Both the position numbers and the translations under genes were made by a program. From Amycolatopsis sp. QT-25 (GTDB lineage Bacteria > Actinomycetota > Actinomycetes > Mycobacteriales > Pseudonocardiaceae): DNA of 64,000 bases. How positions within the stretch are numbered: position 1 is the first letter of the stretch; each line of letters begins with the position of its first letter. Of the stretch, positions 58,717 through 64,000 are shown in pieces. The stretch lies in assembly GCF_029369745.1 (NCBI RefSeq), contig NZ_CP120210.1, positions 6,510,001-6,574,000 on the forward strand, read 5' to 3'. The notes below the pieces were generated by a model that was not told where the DNA came from, did no database searches, and worked only from the letters and a program-made list of their open reading frames with translations.

Positions 58717-59409
58717 ATGTCCTTGCCGGAAATCGAGCCCGTCAGCCGGGAGTCGACCGCCGGGATCATCGCGCGCCAGTTGCGGGACGCGATCATGACC
58801 GGCGCTCTCCCTCCCGGCACCCAGCTCGGTGAAACGGATCTCGCCTCCCGGTTCCAGGTTTCGCGGGGACCGTTGCGGGAGGCGATGCAGCACCTCGTTT
58901 CCGAAGGGCTCCTGCGCAGCGAGCGTCACCGCGGCCTGTTCGTGATCGACCTCGAACCCGGCGACGTCTACGACATCTACTCGGCGCGCTCGGCCATCGA
59001 GCGAGCCGCGATGCTGCGCGCGCTGCGCGGTGACCGGGAACGGGTCGCCACCGAACTCGAACAGGCGGTGAGTGCCATGGCCGCCGCCGCGGACGACGAC
59101 GATCCGACCGCGCTCTCCTGGGCGGACCTCCGTTTCCACGAGGCGCTGATCGCCGCCTCCGGCAGCAAGCGGCTCGTTCGGATGGCCCGGACCCTGCTGA
59201 TCGAGACCCGGATGTGCCTCACCGCGCTGCAGGCGACCTACCAGCAGGTCGAAGAACGGGTCACCGAGCACACCAGGATCATCGAGGCCCTGCGGGCGGG
59301 AGACGAAGAGACCACATTGTCGCTGCTGGAAGCCCATATGGAGGACGCCGTCCAGCGACTGGCCCCGGGAACCAGCCTGAAAGCGGGCGAAGCTCCCGCG
59401 GTGCCTTGA
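58717..59409 (+). CDS. GntR-family regulator (FadR/FCD), candidate for the ATTGTCnACAAT sites
   Basis: A 230-residue regulator. The winged helix has GIIARQLRDAIMTGALPPGTQL, SRFQVSRGPLREAMQHLVSEGLL and the wing RHRGLFVIDL. The FCD ligand domain includes DVYDIYSARSAIERAAMLRAL, FHEALIAASGSKRLVRMART and TEHTRIIEALRAGD, with the Asp/His metal site. FadR-type regulators bind short palindromes of the TTGTnnACAA class, matching the three sites here. It is co-transcribed with the isomerase-family genes, implying autoregulation. Confidence 0.92.
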   Translation: MSLPEIEPVSRESTAGIIARQLRDAIMTGALPPGTQLGETDLASRFQVSRGPLREAMQHLVSEGLLRSERHRGLFVIDLEPGDVYDIYSARSAIERAAMLRALRGDRERVATELEQAVSAMAAAADDDDPTALSWADLRFHEALIAASGSKRLVRMARTLLIETRMCLTALQATYQQVEERVTEHTRIIEALRAGDEETTLSLLEAHMEDAVQRLAPGTSLKAGEAPAVP

Positions 59410-59413
59410 GATT

Positions 59414-59890
59414 TCAGCCACGGCCCCGCGCCCCCAGCACCGGCTGCCCGCCCGTCCCGCCGCGGAACTCCCTGTCCCACGGCCATTTGCCGTGCTCGTC
59501 CTCGTAGACCAATTGCAGGGCACGGATGTCCTCGCCGTACAGGAGCGCGGCGGTGAGCAGATGCGCCGAGGGCGAACTGAGCGGAACGACCTCGAACGCC
59601 GGCCATCCCACCGCGGCGGGCAGCACCTCACCCGCTTCCGGCGGCCCCGACCGGACCACCTGCTGGGCGAAATAGTTCAGCAGCTGCCCGGATCTTCGCT
59701 CTCTCAGCCCGGTGACGACGAGTTCCGGCAACCCGGCGTCGGTGAGCCCGACCGTGTACGCGAAACCGGGTTGGGCGCTTCCGCGCTCGACCGTCTGCAC
59801 CATCCAGCCGTACTTCCGGATCAGCGGACGGACCTCCTCGATGAGGTAGTCGCTGCGGCTCTTCCCGGGGTTGTCGCAATGCCAGCACAT
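59414..59890 (-). CDS. DUF4262 protein
   Basis: A 158-residue protein of the DUF4262 family. It starts MCWHCDNPGKSRSDYL with a CWHCDNP metal-like Cys pair, continues YGWMVQTVERGSAQPGFAYTVGLTDAGLPELVVTG, and ends with LLYGEDIRALQLVYEDEHGKWPWDREF, the family hallmark. ATG 59890 is preceded by GGAGGAG. Convergent with the GntR gene and not part of its operon. Function is unknown. Confidence 0.9.
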   Translation of the reverse strand: MCWHCDNPGKSRSDYLIEEVRPLIRKYGWMVQTVERGSAQPGFAYTVGLTDAGLPELVVTGLRERRSGQLLNYFAQQVVRSGPPEAGEVLPAAVGWPAFEVVPLSSPSAHLLTAALLYGEDIRALQLVYEDEHGKWPWDREFRGGTGGQPVLGARGRG

Positions 59891-60254
59891 CGGCACTCCT
59901 CCAGTCGTCGAATTCGATGATCGACACTCTGCACCGGGGCACCGACAAAAACTCACGGCCCGGATGGCGCGCAGGCGGCGAACGCTCCTTTCGCGACGGG
60001 TTTCGTGCCGTGATTCCCTTTCAGGGCAACACTTTCGCCTTGCTCGAAAAATCTGTCGAGTCGACACTCTCCATGTGGCATGGGGGACGTTCGACGTTCC
60101 AGCGCCACATGAAGCCACGGCGTGCGACACGTCGGTTTCTCCTTGCTCCACAAGGTGCATCCGGCGCGCCTCTAACCGGTTTGGAGCCGCGAAGGCCGCT
60201 TGGGGACGCCGAAGGTCCTGGAAGTGGCTTTCGCGGTGTCCGGGTTGAACCGCT

Positions 60255-60359
60255 GACGTCGCGCAGGTCATCGACGACGCCGAAGCGCGTGTGCGCGCGA
60301 AGGTGCCGACGGCGAAGCTGATCTACCTGGAGCCGGACTTGGACCGCACACTGACCTGA
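60255..60359 (+). pseudogene. C-terminal remnant of a cation-diffusion-facilitator transporter
   Basis: The last 34 codons, DVAQVIDDAEARVRAKVPTA then KLIYLEPDLDRTLT and a stop, match the cytoplasmic C-terminal helix and final strand (VP-A-xIYLEPD) of CDF metal/proton antiporters. No transmembrane part remains. The stretch 59891-60254 shows nothing else recognisable. Confidence 0.62.
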
Positions 60360-60387
60360 GCCTCGGCCTGTCAGGTTCGCGCTTTGC

Positions 60388-60444
60388 GTGCCAGGAAAGG
60401 TCCCTTCCTTGCGAAATTTGCAAGGAAGGGACCTTTCCTGGCAC
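60388..60444. repeat. Long perfect palindrome, GTGCCAGGAAAGG type
   Basis: Perfect 25-bp arms (60388-60412, 60420-60444), loop GAAATTT. The arm contains CCAGGAAAGGTCCCTTCC. Related to the palindrome at 39803-39849. Confidence 0.93.
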
Positions 60445-60446
60445 GG

Positions 60447-60593
60447 GGAAGTCGGACTCGCCTACTCGGAAACCGAACTCACGTGCTTGGAGACGAAACT
60501 CGCGCGCTTGGGGGCCGAACTCACGTGACCGGGGACCAAACTCGCGCGCCTGAGGAGCGAACTGGCGTGATCGGAAGCGGAACTCGCACATCC
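60447..60593. repeat. Seven 21-bp degenerate tandem units
   Basis: Units start at 60447, 60468, 60489, 60510, 60531, 60552 and 60573, each 21 bases, pattern GGnnnCnGAACTCnCGTGCTT. The invariant part is AACTC, with one ggACTCg and one AACTG variant. It is the reverse complement of the family at 7959-8034 and starts 2 bases after a palindrome. Confidence 0.9.
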
Positions 60594-60803
60594 GGCCCGG
60601 GACACGCGTGACGCGGCAAGGCCGTCTAGGGCCTGGGGGTGACTGGTCGCTCCAGAGACATGAGTGGCGACTCGACAGTCGAGCCGGATCCCCAGTTCGC
60701 ATCGAAGACACTCAGTGTCCCAATGCGACAGCGAAACACCGATCGCTGTGGCGTCGCACCCTGCCCGCACGAAACATCAAGATCGCCTCACCCCCCGAAC
60801 ACG

Positions 60804-60885
60804 GGAAGGCCCCTTCCTTGCGCCTGGCGCAAGGAAGGGAGCCTTCCTGCACCTGGAAGTCATGAATGGACCATTCATGACTTCC
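60804..60885. repeat. Two adjacent palindromes
   Basis: The first (60804-60824 / 60826-60847) is GGAAGGCCCCTTCCTTGCG with one bulged base. The second (60855-60869 / 60871-60885) is GGAAGTCATGAATGG with perfect arms and a one-base centre. They sit just past the end of the leftward dehydrogenase operon and can terminate it. Confidence 0.88.
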
Positions 60886-60914
60886 GGGACTTGACACACC
60901 CCTATGCGGAGGGT

Positions 60915-61973
60915 TCAAGATAGAGCGGCGACCACCGCGGACCCGAGTTCGGCGGTGGTGGACTTCCCCCCGAGGTCAGGGGTCTGCACGGTCTCCTCCT
61001 CGAGAACCTTTTCCACCGCGGTACGAACAGCTTGTGCCGCAAGGGTTTCCCCGAGATGGTCGAGCAACATCGCCCCCGCCAGGATCTGCGCCACCGGATT
61101 CGCGATGCCCTGCCCGGCGATGTCGGGAGCGCTGCCGTGGACCGCCTCGAACATGGAAGGGAACTCACCGGTCGGATTGATATTGCCCGAAGGCGCCATT
61201 CCGAGCCCGCCCGTCACGGCCGCCGCCAGGTCGCTCAGGATGTCGCCGAAGAGATTGGAAGCGACCACGACGTCGAGCCGGTCCGGCGCCTGCACCATCC
61301 GCGCGGCCAGCGCGTCGACATGGCACTGTTCGGCGTGCACGTCCGGATACTCCGAAGAGATTTCGACGAAGATCTCGTCCCAGAACGGCATCGAGTGAAT
61401 GAGCCCGTTGGACTTGGTCGCCGAGCAGACCCGACCCGTCCGCGTCTTGGCCAGTTCGAAGGCGTAACGAATGATCCGCTCCACCCCGACCCGCGTGAAC
61501 ACGGATTCCTGTAGGACGAACTCGTTTTCCAGACCACGATTGTGCCTGCCGCCGATCTCCGAGTACTCACCCTCGGAGTTCTCCCGGACGATCACCATTT
61601 CCAGCTTTTCGGCACCGCGGCCCGCCAGTGCCGACGTCGTCCCCGGCAGCAGGCGGACCGGCCGGAGGTTGACGTACTGACTGAACGCGCGCCGCACCGG
61701 AATGAGGAGACCCCACAACGACACATGGTCCGGAACGCCGGGGAAGCCGACGGCGCCGAGAATGATCCCATCGAAAGAGGAAAGCTGCTCGATACCGTCG
61801 CCGGGCATCATCGAGCCGGTCTTGGTGTACCGCTCACAGCTCCAGTCGAATTCTTTCCAGGACAGGGAGAAACCATGCGATGCCGCCGCGCGGTCGAGGA
61901 CCTTGCGGGCCTCGACCGTCACATCGACACCGATCCCGTCGCCGGGAATGCTCGCGATCCGATAAGAAGTCAC
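60915..61973 (-). CDS. Tartrate/D-malate-type decarboxylating dehydrogenase (IMDH family)
   Basis: A 352-residue metal- and NAD(P)-dependent beta-decarboxylating dehydrogenase. Family blocks: IASIPGDGIGVDVTVEARKV, the substrate loop VNLRPVRLLPG, IVRENSEGEYSEIGG (tartrate/D-malate type rather than the ENTEG of isocitrate dehydrogenase), VVASNLFGDILSDLAAAV and MFEAVHGSAPDIAGQGIANP. The start overlaps the semialdehyde dehydrogenase stop (ATGA). It would convert a D-malate-like acid to a 2-oxo acid and CO2, consistent with the isomerase-family proteins upstream. Confidence 0.9.
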   Translation of the reverse strand: MTSYRIASIPGDGIGVDVTVEARKVLDRAAASHGFSLSWKEFDWSCERYTKTGSMMPGDGIEQLSSFDGIILGAVGFPGVPDHVSLWGLLIPVRRAFSQYVNLRPVRLLPGTTSALAGRGAEKLEMVIVRENSEGEYSEIGGRHNRGLENEFVLQESVFTRVGVERIIRYAFELAKTRTGRVCSATKSNGLIHSMPFWDEIFVEISSEYPDVHAEQCHVDALAARMVQAPDRLDVVVASNLFGDILSDLAAAVTGGLGMAPSGNINPTGEFPSMFEAVHGSAPDIAGQGIANPVAQILAGAMLLDHLGETLAAQAVRTAVEKVLEEETVQTPDLGGKSTTAELGSAVVAALS

Positions 61974-63433
61974 AGAGCCACCGCGATGTACTTGGTCTCG
62001 AGGAACTCCTCGATGCCGACAGTGCCACCTTCACGACCGAGCCCGGATTGCTTGATCCCGCCGAACGGTGCCGCCGGATTCGATACCAGCCCTTGGTTGA
62101 GGCCGATCATGCCGGCTTCCAACCGTTCCGAAACGCGAAGAGCCCGCTTGAGATCGGAGGTGTACACATAGGACACGAGACCGAATTCGGTGTCGTTCGC
62201 CGCCGCGATGGCCTCGTCCTCGCTGTCGAAGGGAGTGATCGGGGCGACCGGCCCGAAGATCTCCTCCGAAGCAAGCCTGGCGCCCTTGGGCACGTCGGTG
62301 AGCACCGTGGCCTGATAGAAGTTACCGGGGCCGTCCACGGTAGATCCGCCGGTGAGGACGCGCGCTCCCCGATCGGTGGCGTCGGAGACCAGGCTGCGCA
62401 CCTTCTCGACGGCGGCTTCGTCGATGAGGGGGCCGACGACGACACCCTCTTCGGTGCCGCGCCCCATCGGCAGGGCCTCCATGCGCTCGGTGAGGCGCCG
62501 GGAGAACGCGTCGACGATGCCTCGCTGGACGTAGAAGCGGTTCGCGGCCGTACAGGCCTCGCCGATGTTGCGCATTTTGGCGGTCATCGCGCCTTCGATC
62601 GCCGCGTCGAGGTCGGCGTCTTCGAACACGAGGAAGGGGGCGTTGCCACCGAGTTCCATCGAGGTGCGGAGCACCTTGTCCGCGCACTGTTCCAGCAGCT
62701 TCCGCCCGACGCCGGTCGAGCCGGTGAAGGACAGCTTCCGGGCACGGCCGTCCCGGATCAGCGGCTCCATCACGCCGCCGGAGTCCGACGTCGTGAGCAC
62801 GTTCAGCACACCTTCCGGCAATCCTGCCTCGGCGAGGATCGCCGCGAGGGCCAACATCGAAAGGGGGGTCTGAGCAGCGGGCTTGATGATCATTGTGCAG
62901 CCGGCCGCGACCGCGGGGCCGATCTTGCGGGTGCCCATCGCCGTGGGGAAGTTCCACGGGGTGATCAGCAGGCACGGTCCGACGGGCTGCTTCGTCACCA
63001 GGAACCGGCCCGACCCGTTGGGAGCGACGGCGTAGCCACCGCCGATCCGGACGGCCTCTTCCGCGAACCAGCGGAAGAACTCGGCCGCGTAGGTGATCTC
63101 GCCCTTCGATTCCGCGAGCGGCTTGCCCATCTCTAGCGTCATCAGCAGCGCGAGTTCGTCGGCGCGCTTGATCAGCAGTTCGTAGGCGCGGCGCAGGATC
63201 TCGCCGCGTTCACGCGGGGCGACGTTCGCCCAGTCGGCCTGGGCGGCGACGGCCGCGTCGAGTGCGCGGACGCCGTCCGCCGGTGACGCGTCGGCCACCT
63301 CGCACAGGGCTTCGCCTGTCGAGGGGTCGAGAACGGGGAAGGTCTTCCCGTCCGTGGCGGTCACCCACTTGCCGCCGATGAACAGTTCCTTGCCGACCGC
63401 CTTGATTACGCCGGCCTCACTGATCGAGCTCAT
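61970..63433 (-). CDS. NAD(P)-dependent semialdehyde dehydrogenase (succinate-semialdehyde type)
   Basis: A 487-residue aldehyde dehydrogenase: LFIGGKWVTATDGKTFPVLDPSTGE, ITPWNFPTAMGTRKIGPAVAAGC, FTGSTGVGRKLLEQ, catalytic Glu in SMELGGNAPFLVFEDADLD and catalytic Cys in NIGEACTAANRFYV. The ending FGGIKQSGLGREGGTVGIEEFLETKYI is typical of GabD. ATG 63433 has GGAGGAG upstream. First gene of the operon 63433-60915. With the divergent aminotransferase it forms a transaminase/semialdehyde pair like GabT/GabD, though the amine may not be GABA. Confidence 0.93.
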   Translation of the reverse strand: MSSISEAGVIKAVGKELFIGGKWVTATDGKTFPVLDPSTGEALCEVADASPADGVRALDAAVAAQADWANVAPRERGEILRRAYELLIKRADELALLMTLEMGKPLAESKGEITYAAEFFRWFAEEAVRIGGGYAVAPNGSGRFLVTKQPVGPCLLITPWNFPTAMGTRKIGPAVAAGCTMIIKPAAQTPLSMLALAAILAEAGLPEGVLNVLTTSDSGGVMEPLIRDGRARKLSFTGSTGVGRKLLEQCADKVLRTSMELGGNAPFLVFEDADLDAAIEGAMTAKMRNIGEACTAANRFYVQRGIVDAFSRRLTERMEALPMGRGTEEGVVVGPLIDEAAVEKVRSLVSDATDRGARVLTGGSTVDGPGNFYQATVLTDVPKGARLASEEIFGPVAPITPFDSEDEAIAAANDTEFGLVSYVYTSDLKRALRVSERLEAGMIGLNQGLVSNPAAPFGGIKQSGLGREGGTVGIEEFLETKYIAVAL

Positions 63434-63464
63434 CCCCACGCTCCTCCATGTTGTCCCGAAAGCC

Positions 63465-63493
63465 ATGCTATGGATATTGTCAACAATCGACAA
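63465..63493 (-). promoter_or_regulatory. Divergent promoter with ATTGTCnACAAT operator (copy 3)
   Basis: ATTGTCAACAAT at 63476-63487. For the leftward operon, -35 TTGTCG (63493-63488) and -10 TAGCAT (63470-63465) are 17 bases apart, with the palindrome filling the spacer. An extra GACAA half-site follows. The same site lies 35 bases before the aminotransferase start. Confidence 0.72.
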
Positions 63494-63521
63494 CAGCTCA
63501 GCCGACCTAGGAGCGCAGCCC

Positions 63522-64000
63522 ATGGCCCAGCTATCACCGCTGCTCAAGCAGGCAACGCCGGTCGTGGTCGACCACGGTGAGGGGGTTTACCTCTATGACA
63601 CCGAGGGCAAACGTCACCTGGATTTCACCGCCGGCATCGGGGTGACCAGCACCGGCCACTGTCACCCGCACGTGGTGCGCGCGGCACGGGAGCAGATCGG
63701 CAAGCTCATCCACGGGCAGCACACGACGGTCATGCACAAGCCGATGCTCGAGCTGACCGAGAAGCTGGGCAGTGTCCTTCCGGAGGGCCTGAACTCCCTC
63801 TTCTACGCGAACTCCGGCAGCGAGGCGGTCGAGGCGGCGCTCCGCCTGTCGCGGCAGGCGACCAAGCGGCCCAATGTCATCGTCTTCCAGGGCGGGTTCC
63901 ATGGCCGGACCATCGCGGCGGCGACGATGACGACGTCGGGCACCCGGTTCAGCGCCGGTATCTCGCCGCTCATGTCCGGGGTGCACGTCGCGCCGTTCCC
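63522..64000 (+). CDS. Class III aminotransferase (GABA/ornithine type), cut by window edge
   Basis: PLP-dependent omega-aminotransferase; the first 159 residues are visible. DHGEGVYLYDTEGKRHLDFT and AGIGVTSTGHCHPHVVRAAR, then LFYANSGSEAVEAALRLSRQAT (phosphate-binding GSEA) and VIVFQGGFHGRTIAAATMTTSG (the FHGRT PLP loop) are intact; the catalytic lysine lies beyond the edge. AGGAG precedes ATG 63522 by 8 bases. It is divergent from the semialdehyde dehydrogenase and shares its operator, so the two are expected to act in sequence. Confidence 0.92.
   Translation, partial: MAQLSPLLKQATPVVVDHGEGVYLYDTEGKRHLDFTAGIGVTSTGHCHPHVVRAAREQIGKLIHGQHTTVMHKPMLELTEKLGSVLPEGLNSLFYANSGSEAVEAALRLSRQATKRPNVIVFQGGFHGRTIAAATMTTSGTRFSAGISPLMSGVHVAPF

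Noticed and set aside
60447..60593. CRISPR-like array
   Set aside because: Units are contiguous 21-mers with variable sequence and no constant repeat/unique spacer alternation, and there are no cas genes.

Overview
The window is GC-rich actinobacterial chromosome with many GTG starts, dense ATGA/GTGA stop-start overlaps and several probable leaderless genes. Gene content (PAC2-type chaperone, type VII secretion targets, WS/DGAT acyltransferase, PQQ cluster, ECF42-type sigma factor, many oxidoreductases) and the abundant GAAGGCC-type intergenic palindromes suggest Pseudonocardiaceae, most likely Amycolatopsis. The genus is inferred from content, not from a marker gene. There is no rRNA, tRNA, CRISPR array or insertion sequence that I can support. 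The region looks like accessory chromosome: about ten decayed or chimeric genes lie among intact small operons.

Layout. 1-10.7 kb: truncated P450, a DHFR-family reductase, a short UvrA-like ATPase, a fused remnant of a response regulator and an NRPS-type thioester reductase, a 2-oxoacid dehydrogenase E1 alpha/beta pair, a DinB-fold protein, a SUKH protein flanked by 21-bp repeats, a secreted SRPBCC protein, a frameshifted P-loop kinase and an acetyltransferase. 10.8-13.0 kb: a coupled type VII secretion-target operon (YbaB-like, WXG-like, large effector-like protein). 13.7-19.5 kb: a minus-strand six-gene operon of methyltransferase, FecCD permease, ATPase, binding lipoprotein, cysteine-synthase-like PLP enzyme and ATP-grasp ligase, which looks like combined synthesis and uptake of a small metal ligand. 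21.6-28.5 kb: a flavoprotein dehydrogenase / Gfo-Idh / hexapeptide-type operon of unknown product, then a UDP-sugar dehydrogenase and a DHA2 exporter. 28.8-33.6 kb: a DGPF protein with an ECF42-like sigma factor, a secreted DUF11 protein, a second DGPF protein and an NAD(P)-binding protein. 33.7-43.0 kb: PAC2 protein, two bacterial PH-domain proteins, a broken SDR, IclR and GntR regulators, and a TPP-enzyme operon carrying an in-frame HyuA/SDR chimera. 43.3-47.6 kb: PPOX-type flavoprotein, amino-acid-oxidase-like protein, glutathionyl-hydroquinone-reductase-like protein and an acyltransferase.

47.6-52.0 kb: a secreted PQQ-dependent sugar dehydrogenase sits divergently from a complete pqqA-C-D-E-B cluster, so cofactor and likely user are side by side. 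A stem-loop separates pqqA from pqqC and probably sets their ratio. 52.0-54.6 kb: a decayed aldo/keto reductase, and an ArsR-type regulator coupled to an MFS transporter.

56.0-64.0 kb: a catabolic cluster tied together by a palindrome, ATTGTCnACAAT, present at three promoters. It covers a D-2-hydroxyacid dehydrogenase and amidase, two maleate-isomerase-family proteins with a FadR-type GntR regulator, a semialdehyde dehydrogenase followed by a tartrate/D-malate-type dehydrogenase, and an aminotransferase running off the right edge. The substrate is not known to me. Intergenic spaces carry two repeat families, long perfect hairpins and 21-bp tandem repeats, listed separately.
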